Assembly: GCA_910579615.1 (NCBI GenBank)
Contig: CAJTUA010000001.1
Coordinates: 248,001 to 312,000, forward strand
Origin: an uncultured Lachnospiraceae bacterium
GTDB taxonomy: Bacteria; Bacillota; Clostridia; Lachnospirales; Lachnospiraceae
Length of the DNA: 64,000 bases
Direction of reading: 5' to 3'
A model generated the notes under the pieces. It was not told the origin of the DNA. It searched no databases and was given only the letters and a program-made list of their open reading frames with translations. A program made the translations under genes and the position numbers. Below are positions 34,897-43,277 of the stretch, piece after piece. Each line of letters starts with the position of its first letter. Position 1 is the first letter of the stretch.

Positions 34897-35691
34897 TCAC
34901 TCACCCCCGCCCGTCTCCTGCGAAAGCCGCGCAAAGAAATCACGCAGCGCTTCATCCGAAGTGATTGCCTCCTCCAAACGTGCATTGACATCCTCAATCA
35001 ATGCCATGACATCCGGCGCGGAACGCAGCGCCTGGTAATACGCTTCCTCCTCCTGCGTAAAGCTGTCCCCATGCAGATACAGCTTTGGCTTCCCGCTCTC
35101 ATCGTATTTGATGAAAAGCTGGTCGATGGACGGTGCATAGGTATCAATCGTGGCAACCTCCACGTCATTCTGCACGTATACCACATAGTCAATTTCCCCG
35201 GCACCAAGTTTTGCGTAGCACTTCAGGTTATGGTATGCAACAATATACTCCACGCGCCGGTTCGCAAGCTGCTCGTCCAGCTCGGCGTTGTCATAAAACA
35301 GCGCGCGGTATTCCTCGGCAGTCCCGTTCAGGCGCACGGCAAAATAATTTTCTACAAATTCAACAATGTCATCCGGCACTTTCTCCAAAAGCACGTTTGC
35401 CTCCGGGGCAAGCGTCGGAACCGGGGTCGGAGTTGGAAGCGGGGTAGCGGCAAACGTCGGCGTCGGGTTCGTGGCAGATTCCGACGCAGCTAAGAACGCT
35501 GCGGATGCGGCATCCTTTCCCAGTTTTTCCAGGAACTCTCCCTCAAAAATAAGCCCGGGCAGCGCATTGGCCTGCTCTTCTTCCTTCTGGGTTCCACCCA
35601 TCCCCCCGCTGTTGATGGGAAATGTAACCATCCCAACCCCCATCACCAGCGTGACCAGATAAAAGGTTAGCTTCTTAGATTTGTTTCTCAT
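34897..35691 (-). CDS. Secreted or membrane-anchored protein of unknown function
   Basis: A 264-residue protein with an N-terminal signal or anchor segment (KLTFYLVTLVMGVGMVTFPI). A low-complexity spacer and a Pro/Thr run (TPTFAATPLPTPTPVPTLAP) follow. The globular domain of about 165 residues (VENYFAVRLNGTAEEYRALF, then IVAYHNLKCYAKLGAGEID) has the look of an NTF2-like or DUF4829-type extracellular domain, but I cannot name it. There is no cysteine lipobox. The ribosome binding site is weak (GGTGAAAT). The tRNA-Arg gene lies 130 nt upstream on the same strand. Confidence 0.7.
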   Translation of the reverse strand: MRNKSKKLTFYLVTLVMGVGMVTFPINSGGMGGTQKEEEQANALPGLIFEGEFLEKLGKDAASAAFLAASESATNPTPTFAATPLPTPTPVPTLAPEANVLLEKVPDDIVEFVENYFAVRLNGTAEEYRALFYDNAELDEQLANRRVEYIVAYHNLKCYAKLGAGEIDYVVYVQNDVEVATIDTYAPSIDQLFIKYDESGKPKLYLHGDSFTQEEEAYYQALRSAPDVMALIEDVNARLEEAITSDEALRDFFARLSQETGGGE

Positions 35692-35822
35692 ATAATTTCA
35701 CCAATAACCAATCCATACAGGTTTCTTTGCAACGAAAATGGAAATCTATTCTCAACGTTTTGTGAAAGCGCACCATAATATACTGCCTGCGGCACGCACG
35801 AATAATTAAATGAAATAAAAAA

Positions 35823-35897
35823 TGCACCTGATAGGATTCGAACCTACGACACCCGGCTTCGGAAGCCGGTGCTCTATCCAACTGAGCTACAGATGCA
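35823..35897 (-). tRNA. tRNA-Arg (anticodon CCG)
   Basis: A full cloverleaf can be folded. The acceptor arms TGCATCT/AGGTGCA pair. The D-arm is GCTC..GAGC. The anticodon stem CCGGC/GCCGG has loop TTCCGAA, giving anticodon CCG, which reads CGG. The T-arm has GGTTCGAATCC. The 3' CCA is not encoded. Confidence 0.95.
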
Positions 35898-35942
35898 TAC
35901 TACGTTATGGAATATTGAATTGTGAAAGACCTCAATGCTGTT

Positions 35943-35971
35943 ATTATATCTTATTTTCCCTGTTTTGTAAA
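35943..35971 (-). promoter_or_regulatory. tRNA-Arg promoter
   Basis: On the minus strand TTTACA (35966-35971) and TATAAT (35943-35948) are 17 bp apart, 46 nt upstream of the tRNA. Confidence 0.8.
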
Positions 35972-36065
35972 GGAGAAATTTTTAACACTTGAATTTTTTT
36001 CCACTTTTAATCATATTATAGTATCTTCTTCGAACACGCTGCCCTGCGGGGCATTCATGCGATTC

Positions 36066-36110
36066 GCAAAAGAAAAGGCAGGAAATATTAAATACAACCT
36101 GCCTTTTTTG
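36066..36110 (-). terminator. Terminator of the leu-nfn operon (probably bidirectional)
   Basis: AGGCAGG (36076-36082) pairs with CCTGCCT (36098-36104). T-runs follow on both strands, TTTTCTTTT on the minus strand after nfnB and TTTTTT on the plus. Confidence 0.75.
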
Positions 36111-36131
36111 TATATTCCGTACCCTTACAGA

Positions 36132-37520
36132 CTATTTCGACAAAAATTCGTCAATCCCTTTCGCCGCCGCTTTTCCAGCGCCCATCGCAAGGATTACGGT
36201 TGCCGCCCCGGTCACGGCGTCGCCGCCTGCATAGACTCCCGCCTTGCTCGTCTGCCCGTTTTCTTCCTGCGCGATGATACATTTGTGACCATTGGTTTCA
36301 AGTCCCTTTGTCGTTGCGGAAATAAGCGGGTTCGGGCTCGTTCCAAGTGACATAATAACCGTGTCAAGCTCCAATTCAAACTCTGAGCCTGCCTTTTCGA
36401 CCGGGCGTCTCCTGCCGGACGCGTCCGGCTCGCCAAGCTCCATCTCCACGCAGACCATACCGCGCACCCAGCCGTTTTCATCGACAAGGATTTCCTTCGG
36501 GTTCGTCAGAAGGTTAAATATAATGCCCTCCTCCTTCGCGTGATGCACTTCCTCCACACGCGCCGGAAGCTCTGACTCACCGCGGCGGTATACGATATGC
36601 ACCTGTGCACCCAGGCGCAGTGCCGTCCTCGCGGCATCCATCGCCACATTGCCGCCGCCGACAACCGCCACCTTCTTACCGTGGAAAATCGGCGTGTCGT
36701 AATCGTCAAGGTATGCCTTCATCAGGTTATTCCTCGTTAAAAATTCATTTGCCGAGAACACGCCATTGGCGTTTTCCCCCGGGATTCCCATGAATTTCGG
36801 AAGTCCGGCACCGGAACCAATAAATACTGCCTCAAAGCCTTCCTCATTGATTAGCTCGTCAATCGTTGTGGACTTGCCAATCACAACATTCGTTTCAATC
36901 CTGACCCCGAGCGATTTCACATTCTCAATCTCAGCAGCAACAACGGTCTGTTTCGGGAGGCGGAATTCCGGAATGCCGTACACAAGCACGCCGCCCGGTT
37001 CGTGCAGCGCCTCAAAAATCGTTACATCGTAGCCTTCTTTCGCAAGCTCGCCCGCACAGGTCAGGCCCGCAGGTCCTGAACCAATCACGGCAACCTTCTT
37101 TCCCTTCTTTTCTGCCGCCCCCTGCGGACGGATGCCGTTCTCCCTCGCCCAGTCCGCCGTAAAGCGCTCAAGCTTTCCGATGGAAACCGCGTCGCCCTTG
37201 ATGCCGCGGATACATTTTGCCTCGCACTGGCTCTCCTGCGGACAGACGCGCCCGCAGATTGCCGGGAGCGCGGAATACATGGAAAGCACCTTGAAGGAAT
37301 CTTCCATTTTGCCCTCCTCGATTGCGCGGATAAAACCCGGAATGTCGATGTTGACCGGACATCCTTTCTGGCACTGCGGATTCTTGCATTTTAAGCAGCG
37401 GGAGGCCTCCGCCACCGCTTCTTCCATATTGTAGCCTAAGCATACCTCCTCAAAATTCGCCGCGCGAACCGACGGTTCCTGTTCTCTGACGGGTACCCTC
37501 TTTAATACATCAACTTCCAT
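36132..37520 (-). CDS. nfnB: NfnB subunit (glutamate-synthase-small-subunit-like flavoprotein)
   Basis: This 462-residue flavoprotein would carry the bifurcating FAD of NADH-dependent ferredoxin:NADP oxidoreductase. It also resembles the small subunit of glutamate synthase. It has N-terminal iron-sulfur ligands (CLKCKNPQCQKGCP and CGRVCPQESQCEAKC), an FAD site (VAVIGSGPAGLTCAGELA) and an NADP site (VAVVGGGNVAMDAARTALRL). Its pairing with a neighbouring FNR-like subunit and the absence of a glutamate synthase large subunit favour Nfn. ATG at 37520 is preferred to TTG at 37523. Confidence 0.85.
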   Translation of the reverse strand: MEVDVLKRVPVREQEPSVRAANFEEVCLGYNMEEAVAEASRCLKCKNPQCQKGCPVNIDIPGFIRAIEEGKMEDSFKVLSMYSALPAICGRVCPQESQCEAKCIRGIKGDAVSIGKLERFTADWARENGIRPQGAAEKKGKKVAVIGSGPAGLTCAGELAKEGYDVTIFEALHEPGGVLVYGIPEFRLPKQTVVAAEIENVKSLGVRIETNVVIGKSTTIDELINEEGFEAVFIGSGAGLPKFMGIPGENANGVFSANEFLTRNNLMKAYLDDYDTPIFHGKKVAVVGGGNVAMDAARTALRLGAQVHIVYRRGESELPARVEEVHHAKEEGIIFNLLTNPKEILVDENGWVRGMVCVEMELGEPDASGRRRPVEKAGSEFELELDTVIMSLGTSPNPLISATTKGLETNGHKCIIAQEENGQTSKAGVYAGGDAVTGAATVILAMGAGKAAAKGIDEFLSK

Positions 37521-37567
37521 CAATCTTCACCATAGCCTTTCTGGATATTTATACCCCTACACACGCT

Positions 37568-38446
37568 TCAACCGCACTGCCCACAGCCGCCGTGGTGCGT
37601 CGCGCCTTCTTTTTCGCGCAGAATGGCGCGGCCTTCTTCCGTTTTGTACATCTGTGCGCGCTTCATTGCCTCATCAAAATTTACCAAATGTCCGTCAAAC
37701 TCCGGTCCGTCCACACAGGCAAATTTTACTTCGCCGCCGACACTAAGACGGCATGCACCGCACATGCCCGTTCCGTCCACCATAATCGGGTTCATGCTGA
37801 CAACGGTTTTTATCCCGAGTTCCTTTGTCAGAAGGCTTACAAATTTCATCATAATCAGCGGTCCGATTGCAATTACAAGGTCGTAGGTCTTTCCCTCACT
37901 GACCAGATTCTTAATCTTGTCGTTGACATTCCCATGGAAGCCGTAGGAGCCATCGTCCGTTGTCACGTAGACATTGCCCGCCACCGCCTTCATCTCCTCC
38001 TCTAAGATAACCAGGTCTTTATTTCTTGCACCAATAATGCAGTCCGCAAAAACCCCCTGGCTGTGCAGCCATTTTACCTGTGGGTAAACCGGAGCTGTCC
38101 CAACGCCCCCCGCCACAAAGAGGATTTTCTTCTTTTTGAGTTCCTCAGCCGGCTCGTCAATCAGCTCCGACTTACAGCCGAGCGGTCCTGTGAAATCGCG
38201 CAGGAAATCCCCCTCATTATACTCTGCCATCATCTTTGTGGAGGCACCGATTGCCTGCACAACAATTGTCACCGTACCTGCCGCCGCATCATAATCGCAT
38301 ATGGTAAGAGGAATGCGCTCCCCTTTTTCATCCATTTTCACAATGACGAACTGTCCCGGATAGCAATTTGCCGCCACGCGCGGCGCTTTTACATCCATCA
38401 GGAAAATCGTATCCGACAGAAATTTCTTTTTCGTAATCTCGTACAT
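37568..38446 (-). CDS. nfnA: NfnA subunit (sulfide dehydrogenase/dihydroorotate dehydrogenase K-like FAD/NAD protein)
   Basis: A 292-residue FNR-superfamily subunit that binds FAD, NAD(H) and a [2Fe-2S] cluster. It joins NfnB to couple NADH, NADPH and ferredoxin pools. The start at 38446 (MYEITKKKFLSDTIF) has AGGAGAGG upstream. Visible are the FAD-binding IPLTICDY, the NAD-binding LFVAGGVGTAPVYPQV and cluster cysteines in GTGMCGACRLSVGGEVKFAC. Unusually, the C-terminus ends HHGGCGQCG, a cysteine-glycine tail not expected for the family. A promoter-like TATAAT lies in the 122-nt gap after leuD. Confidence 0.87.
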   Translation of the reverse strand: MYEITKKKFLSDTIFLMDVKAPRVAANCYPGQFVIVKMDEKGERIPLTICDYDAAAGTVTIVVQAIGASTKMMAEYNEGDFLRDFTGPLGCKSELIDEPAEELKKKKILFVAGGVGTAPVYPQVKWLHSQGVFADCIIGARNKDLVILEEEMKAVAGNVYVTTDDGSYGFHGNVNDKIKNLVSEGKTYDLVIAIGPLIMMKFVSLLTKELGIKTVVSMNPIMVDGTGMCGACRLSVGGEVKFACVDGPEFDGHLVNFDEAMKRAQMYKTEEGRAILREKEGATHHGGCGQCG

Positions 38447-38534
38447 ACATTCCTCTCCTATTCCACATTTCGCTCTCACTGCCGTATTTTTTCGCACCCG
38501 GCAGCATGTTATGGCACGGATGCCATTCTCATTC

Positions 38535-38540
38535 ATTATA
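38535..38540 (-). promoter_or_regulatory. Possible internal promoter for nfnAB (-10 TATAAT)
   Basis: The minus strand reads GGTTGTATAATGAATG, with a perfect -10 but only a weak -35 (TGGCTT, 17 bp spacing), about 90 nt upstream of nfnA. It would allow nfnAB expression independent of the leu genes. Confidence 0.4.
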
Positions 38541-38568
38541 CAACCGGAAAGAAGAAAAAGCCAGCTTT

Positions 38569-39060
38569 TTACGCTTCCTTCTGGTTAATATAATTCATCA
38601 GCCCTTCCGCCTGAATGATTTTCTGCATAAATTCCGGGAATGCCTGCCCTTTGAATTCCTGCCCGCTTGTGCGGTCATAAATCATGCCGGTATCAAAATC
38701 AATCTCCACCTCATCCCCCGCCGCAATTGCCTTTGCCGCCTCCGGACACTCGATGATGGGCAGCCCGATGTTGATTGCATTGCGGTAGAAAATACGCGCG
38801 AAGGTCTCGGCAATGACACACGCGATGCCGGATGCCTTGATTGCAATCGGGGCGTGCTCCCTCGAAGAGCCGCAGCCAAAATTCTTGTTTGCTACCATGA
38901 TATCGCCCGGCTTTACGCGGTTTACAAAGTCTGCATCAATGTCCTCCATGCATTTTTTTGCGAGCTCCTTCGGGTCGGAGGAGTTCAGATATCTTGCCGG
39001 GATGATAACGTCCGTATCCACATTGTCCCCGTATTTGTGTACTGTTCCATGTGCTCTCAT
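38569..39060 (-). CDS. leuD: 3-isopropylmalate dehydratase small subunit
   Basis: LeuD completes isopropylmalate isomerase, the second step of leucine synthesis. At 163 residues it is of the short, archaeal/clostridial type, with VDTDVIIPARYLN, NFGCGSSREHAPIAIKA and the swivelling-domain segment ARIFYRNAINIGLPIIECPE. The product pairs with LeuC, encoded upstream. Between the two genes lies copy C of the dispersed repeat, so the usual tight leuC-leuD coupling is broken by about 160 nt. Confidence 0.95.
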   Translation of the reverse strand: MRAHGTVHKYGDNVDTDVIIPARYLNSSDPKELAKKCMEDIDADFVNRVKPGDIMVANKNFGCGSSREHAPIAIKASGIACVIAETFARIFYRNAINIGLPIIECPEAAKAIAAGDEVEIDFDTGMIYDRTSGQEFKGQAFPEFMQKIIQAEGLMNYINQKEA

Positions 39061-39086
39061 ATTATAAAAATCACCCTTTCTTATTC

Positions 39087-39216
39087 TAAGTTCCGCAGAT
39101 TACCTCCCCGGCACCCTTACCGTGGAAGACCTTTCCTACGCTTCGCTCCTGAAATGTCTTCCCGGCGCCGTTTACGGTATTCTGCTGTTTTTCTGAGTTC
39201 CGCAGATTACCTCCCC
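39087..39216. repeat. Dispersed intergenic hairpin repeat, copy C (one unit plus a second 5' end)
   Basis: The unit starts with TAAGTTCCGC at 39087. A second start, TGAGTTCCGCAGATTACC, follows 107 bp later at 39194 and is cut off 5 nt before the leuC stop. Arms GCAGATTACC/GGTATTCTGC and GGAAGACCTTTC/GAAATGTCTTCC can pair with one mismatch each. The other end lies 26 nt from the leuD start codon. Confidence 0.8.
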
Positions 39217-39220
39217 AAGT

Positions 39221-40486
39221 TTATAACCCAAGCGCTGCCGGCTCACTGATTTTCCCGGTTACTGCGGATGCTGCTGCCACTGCCGGGCTTGCTAAGTACA
39301 CCTCGGATTCCACATGCCCCATGCGGCCTACAAAATTGCGGTTTGTCGTTGAAACCGCCCGCTCGCCCGCCGCCAGAATTCCCATATATCCGCCGAGGCA
39401 CGGACCGCAGGTCGGTGTGCTTACAATACAGCCTGCTTCAATGAAAATCTTTAAGAGCCCTTCCTCCATCGCCTGCAGATAAATCGCCTGCGTTGCCGGG
39501 ATGACAATCGCGCGGATACCATCGGCAACCTTCCTGCCCTTCAATACCTGCGCCGCAACACGCATATCGCTGATGCGCCCGTTTGTGCAGGAACCGATAA
39601 CCACCTGGTCAATTTTTACCTCACCGCTCTCCTTTACGGTCTTTGTGTTCTCCGGCAGATGCGGGAACGCAACGGTCGGCTCAAGGCTACTTAAATCGAT
39701 AGTGTATGTCTCGTCGTAAACCGCATCCTCGTCCGCCTCAAATACTTTATACGGCTTTGTGGAATGCTCCTTCATGTACGCAATGGTTTTTTCGTCCACC
39801 GGGAAAATGCCGTTCTTCGCGCCCGCCTCAATTGCCATATTCGCAATCGTGAATCGGTCATCCATCGACAGGTTTGCCACACCGTCCCCGGTAAACTCCA
39901 TCGAACGGTAGAGTGCGCCGTCCACGCCAATCATCCCGATAATGTGCAAAATCACATCCTTGCCGGATACCCACGGCTTTAGCGCCCCATTTAAAACAAA
40001 GCGGATGGCGGATGGCACCTTAAACCATGCCTTTCCGGTAATCATACCCGCGCCCATGTCGGTGCTGCCAACCCCGGTCGAGAACGCGCCGAGCGCGCCG
40101 TAAGTACAGGTGTGGGAATCCGCACCGATGCAGGTATCCCCCGCCACCACCAGACCTTTTTCCGGCAGCAGCGCATGCTCAATTCCCATCTGTCCGACCT
40201 CAAAATAATTCGTGATGCCCTGCGCCTTCGCGTACTCGCGCACGCATTTGCAATGCTCTGCGGATTTAATATCCTTGTTCGGCGCAAAGTGGTCCGGAAC
40301 GAGCGCGATTTTGTCCTTGTCAAAAACTTCTTTTTTCTTTAACTTCGCAACCTCGTGGATTGCCACCGGTCCGGTAATGTCGTTGGCAAGTACCATATCA
40401 AGATTCGCCTCGATTAACTGTCCCGCCTCAACAACATCAAGCCCTGCGTGGGATGCGAGTATTTTTTGTGTCATTGTCATTCCCAT
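39221..40486 (-). CDS. leuC: 3-isopropylmalate dehydratase large subunit
   Basis: LeuC holds the [4Fe-4S] cluster of isopropylmalate isomerase. The 421-residue length is that of the short LeuC type that pairs with the short LeuD. Cluster cysteines occur in VIGSCTNGRISDMRVAA and CGPCLGGYMG; AGDTCIGADSHTCTYGALGA is also typical. It belongs to the minus-strand operon leuB, membrane protein, leuC, leuD. A 13-bp inverted repeat stands upstream in the gap after the membrane protein gene. Confidence 0.95.
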   Translation of the reverse strand: MGMTMTQKILASHAGLDVVEAGQLIEANLDMVLANDITGPVAIHEVAKLKKKEVFDKDKIALVPDHFAPNKDIKSAEHCKCVREYAKAQGITNYFEVGQMGIEHALLPEKGLVVAGDTCIGADSHTCTYGALGAFSTGVGSTDMGAGMITGKAWFKVPSAIRFVLNGALKPWVSGKDVILHIIGMIGVDGALYRSMEFTGDGVANLSMDDRFTIANMAIEAGAKNGIFPVDEKTIAYMKEHSTKPYKVFEADEDAVYDETYTIDLSSLEPTVAFPHLPENTKTVKESGEVKIDQVVIGSCTNGRISDMRVAAQVLKGRKVADGIRAIVIPATQAIYLQAMEEGLLKIFIEAGCIVSTPTCGPCLGGYMGILAAGERAVSTTNRNFVGRMGHVESEVYLASPAVAAASAVTGKISEPAALGL

Positions 40487-40562
40487 AATTTTCTGCCTCC
40501 ATTTCTATGTGCTACAAGATATCCTTTGCAGTACACGGAATTATTTCCATCTTGAGAAATCT

Positions 40563-40634
40563 GCATTTTGAAATCAGTCTCTAAATCTGCCCCGGAATAA
40601 GCATATAGGATTCCCATGCAAGATTTCAAAATGC
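40563..40634. promoter_or_regulatory. Intercistronic hairpin in the leu operon
   Basis: GCATTTTGAAATC (40563-40575) is the exact complement of 40622-40634. The 46-nt loop has an inner GGAAT/ATTCC pair. The stem touches the stop codon of the membrane protein gene and lies about 77 nt before leuC. It could adjust relative expression or RNA stability. Confidence 0.55.
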
Positions 40635-41002
40635 TACCCTAACATTGCCTTTATCAAACTCATAAAAATCAGAAAAAACACCATCCCCGCAAGAAACGGC
40701 CAGAGCGGGAATTTCTCCGCCGCAGGCCATTGCCGGTGCATTTTGGAATACTGATTCTTTTTGAAAAAAAACATAAATACCATCCAAAGAATTGCAAAAT
40801 AACCAAACAATTCCACGTAAATCAGGATATTCACCGCGGCAATGCACGCCTGCTGCGCACCGCTGAATTCTGCCCCCGTTTCCTGCACCTGTGCCACAAA
40901 ACCTGCCGCAACGTTTAACAGCAGGAAAAACAAAATCGTCAGCGCGCAGTACACAAGGGAAGAAATCTTTATCAGCTTCGCATAACTAAATTCTTTTCGC
41001 AA
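40634..41002 (-). CDS. Small membrane protein within the leu operon
   Basis: About 122 residues with three hydrophobic segments (LVYCALTILFFLLLNVAAGF, then ILIYVELFGYFAILWMVFMF and LWPFLAGMVFFLIFMSLI) and a basic N-terminus. There is no ATG after the leuB overlap. I choose TTG at 41002, where GGGGG stands 6 nt upstream inside leuB; GTG at 40954 is another option. It resembles no family I can name. Its position between leuB and leuC implies co-expression with leucine synthesis, but a link is unproven. Confidence 0.6.
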   Translation of the reverse strand: MRKEFSYAKLIKISSLVYCALTILFFLLLNVAAGFVAQVQETGAEFSGAQQACIAAVNILIYVELFGYFAILWMVFMFFFKKNQYSKMHRQWPAAEKFPLWPFLAGMVFFLIFMSLIKAMLG

Positions 41003-42068
41003 TCTGTTCCCCCATTTCCTTTGTGCCGATGAGCGTACAGCCCTCCGACATAATGTCAACCGTGCGGTAACCTTCATCAAGCACCTGCGAAACCGCCGCC
41101 TCGATGCGGTCCGCCTCGTCAAGAAGGTCGAAGGAATACCGCAGCATCATTGCCGCTGAGAAAATGGTTGCAATCGGATTTGCCTTATCCTGCCCCGCGA
41201 TATCCGGCGCGGAGCCATGGCTTGGCTCATATAACCCAAGTTTGCCTGCCCCTAAGCTTGCGGAAGCCAGCATCCCGATGGAGCCGGTTACCATGCTCGC
41301 TTCATCCGACAATATGTCGCCAAACATATTTTCTGTCAGCACAACATCAAACTGCTTCGGGTCTTTTACCATCTGCATCGCGCAGTTGTCCACAAGCATG
41401 TCATTTAACACAACCTCCGGATATTCCTTTGCAACCTCTGCGACCACCTGCCGCCAGAGCCTTGAGGTATCCAATACATTCGCCTTATCCACGCTCGTCA
41501 CGCGTTTGCCGCGCTTCATCGCCACGTCAAACGCCCATTTCGCAATGCGGCGGATTTCATTTTCATCATACGGCATCGTGTCGATGGCTTTGCGCACGCC
41601 ATTTTCCATAAATGTTTTCCGCTCGCCAAAATACACCCCTCCGGTCAGCTCACGCACGACAACAAAGTCGAACCCTTTCCCGATAATCTCGTCCTTGAGC
41701 GGGCACGCCCCCTTTAACTGCGGAAACAGCACCGCCGGGCGCAGGTTGCAAAATAGCCCCAGTCCCTTGCGGATTGCCAGAAGCCCCGCTTCCGGGCGCA
41801 AATGCGGCGGCAGGCTGTACCAGTTCGACTGCCCGACATTGCCCCCGACTGCGCCAAGCAGCACGGAATCGCTCGCTTTTGCGGTCGCAAGCGCCTCATC
41901 GGTCAGCGGCACCCCGGTCGCATCGATGGAGACACCGCCCATCAAAACCTCGGTATACTGAAATCCGTGCCCATATTTGGCACCAACCGTATCAAGTACC
42001 TTGCACGCTTCGCGCACAATCTCCGGTCCGATTCCGTCCCCCGGAATCACAGCAATTTTAAAGTCCAT
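40986..42068 (-). CDS. leuB: 3-isopropylmalate dehydrogenase
   Basis: LeuB oxidises and decarboxylates 3-isopropylmalate with NAD. The 360-residue enzyme has KIAVIPGDGIGPEIVREA, the substrate-binding LRPEAGLLAIRKGLGLFCNL, metal ligands in DNCAMQMVKDPKQFDV and the NAD motif GSAPDIAGQDKANPIATIFS. The start at 42068 (MDFKIAV) has GGAGGG upstream. It is the first gene of the operon; leuA is not in the window. Upstream lie copy D of the repeat, an extended -10 promoter and a probable operator for the divergent LysR regulator. Confidence 0.95.
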   Translation of the reverse strand: MDFKIAVIPGDGIGPEIVREACKVLDTVGAKYGHGFQYTEVLMGGVSIDATGVPLTDEALATAKASDSVLLGAVGGNVGQSNWYSLPPHLRPEAGLLAIRKGLGLFCNLRPAVLFPQLKGACPLKDEIIGKGFDFVVVRELTGGVYFGERKTFMENGVRKAIDTMPYDENEIRRIAKWAFDVAMKRGKRVTSVDKANVLDTSRLWRQVVAEVAKEYPEVVLNDMLVDNCAMQMVKDPKQFDVVLTENMFGDILSDEASMVTGSIGMLASASLGAGKLGLYEPSHGSAPDIAGQDKANPIATIFSAAMMLRYSFDLLDEADRIEAAVSQVLDEGYRTVDIMSEGCTLIGTKEMGEQIAKRI

Positions 42069-42084
42069 GCTTTTCCCTCCATTA

Positions 42085-42200
42085 TAAGTCCCGCATGTCC
42101 CCTCCCAACCCCATAACGGCAGAGGATTTTCTCTTTGCTTCGCTCCGATAAATTCCTCTGGGGGGGGGTACGGGCACATGCTGTGCTTTCAAATTCCTGC
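42085..42200. repeat. Dispersed intergenic hairpin repeat, copy D
   Basis: A single unit starting TAAGTCCCGC (42085) and ending CACATGCTG, with a degenerate second terminus (CAAATTCCTGC) at 42190-42200. Arms GCATGT..CCC/GGG..ACATGC and CAGAGGA/TCCTCTG can pair. It lies in the leuB leader, 16 nt upstream of the start codon, between promoter and gene. Confidence 0.75.
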
Positions 42201-42205
42201 TTGCT

Positions 42206-42261
42206 ATTATAGCATAGTTTCTGTTATAATTAAAATACATGTTATTTATGTTTAATATAAC
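42206..42261 (-). promoter_or_regulatory. leuB promoter with overlapping LysR-type operator
   Basis: On the minus strand TGCTATAAT gives an extended -10 (TATAAT at 42206-42211), with no good -35. An imperfect 39-bp palindrome (42223-42261, arms GTTATA...TATAAC) covers the -35 region and upstream. A weak -35 under a palindrome fits activation by the divergent LysR protein. Confidence 0.6.
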
Positions 42262-42312
42262 TTTAAGGAATATAAAAGAATATCGGAATTTTTCATCCAG
42301 AAAGGAAACGAA

Positions 42313-43242
42313 ATGGAAACCCAAACGGCTCTTTCCCATTACCAGATTTTCAACAAAGTTGCCGAGACCGGCAATATCTCCTTTGCTGCCAAGGAACTTT
42401 TTATCAGCCAGCCCGCCATCTCAAAGGCAATCCGCAAGCTTGAGGCGGATTTGAATGCCACGCTCTTTACCCGCAGTTCCCGCGGCGTGCGGCTCACGGA
42501 GGAAGGGAAGCTCCTCTATGGATACACGCGCGAGGCATTCCACACGCTAAATGAGGGAGAGGCGGCGCTACAAAACTTTTCCCGCCTCGGGGTCGGGCAT
42601 ATCCGCATCGGTGTGAGCACTACGCTCTGCAAATACCTGCTGTTGCCCTATTTAAAAGAATTCGTTGCCGCGCATCCACACATCCGCTTCACCATCCAGT
42701 GCCAGTCCTCCTTCCAGACAATGGAGCTTTTGCGGGAAGGCAGGGTTGATATCGGGCTGATTGGCCGCCCGGAAAACCTGCACGGCCTGGATTTCTTCCC
42801 AATCGGTCAGATTGAGGATGTCTTCGTTGCAACGGATGCCTACCTTGAAAACCTGAAGCTTCGCGAAGGGCAACTGCCGTCCGCAGAAGAACTCCTTTTG
42901 ACCGGGAACCTCATGCTGCTCGACGAAAAAAACATTACCCGGCTTTACATTGACAACTACCTTGCAGGCCATCACATCCGCACGGGGCAGATTTTACAGA
43001 TAAGCAGTATGGACCTGCTCATTGAATTTGCGCGGACAGGGCTCGGCATTGCCTGCGTTATACAGGAATTTGTACAAAAGGATATTGCCCAGGGGGAGCT
43101 TTTGCTCCTGCCGCTTTCCTGCCCAATCCCCAAACGGGAGGTCGGCTTTTCCTTTGTAAAAAAGCATACCCTCCCAAACCCGGCACAGCGCTTCCTTTCC
43201 TTTGTATCCGGCTGCCGTGCCAATCCCCCGTATGCTCTTTAA
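42313..43242 (+). CDS. LysR-family transcriptional regulator
   Basis: A 309-residue LysR-type regulator. The N-terminal winged helix-turn-helix (HYQIFNKVAETGNISFAAKE, then LFISQPAISKAIRKLE) is complete, followed by the two-lobed effector domain beginning IRIGVSTTLCKYLLLPYL. It is divergent from leuB, with the shared 240-nt region containing an AT-rich palindrome, so it probably controls the leu-nfn operon. The effector may be an intermediate of leucine synthesis or a redox/nitrogen signal. The start is the ATG at 42313 with AGAAAGGAAACGAA upstream. Confidence 0.9.
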   Translation: METQTALSHYQIFNKVAETGNISFAAKELFISQPAISKAIRKLEADLNATLFTRSSRGVRLTEEGKLLYGYTREAFHTLNEGEAALQNFSRLGVGHIRIGVSTTLCKYLLLPYLKEFVAAHPHIRFTIQCQSSFQTMELLREGRVDIGLIGRPENLHGLDFFPIGQIEDVFVATDAYLENLKLREGQLPSAEELLLTGNLMLLDEKNITRLYIDNYLAGHHIRTGQILQISSMDLLIEFARTGLGIACVIQEFVQKDIAQGELLLLPLSCPIPKREVGFSFVKKHTLPNPAQRFLSFVSGCRANPPYAL

Positions 43243-43277
43243 TTCCCCATCCAAATGGCCAGCACGGCAACAGCCCT

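Noticed and set aside
42069..42312. T-box or leucine attenuator upstream of leuB
   Set aside because: There is no T-box sequence or Leu-codon-rich leader peptide. The leader is taken up by the dispersed repeat, and the LysR palindrome explains the rest better.
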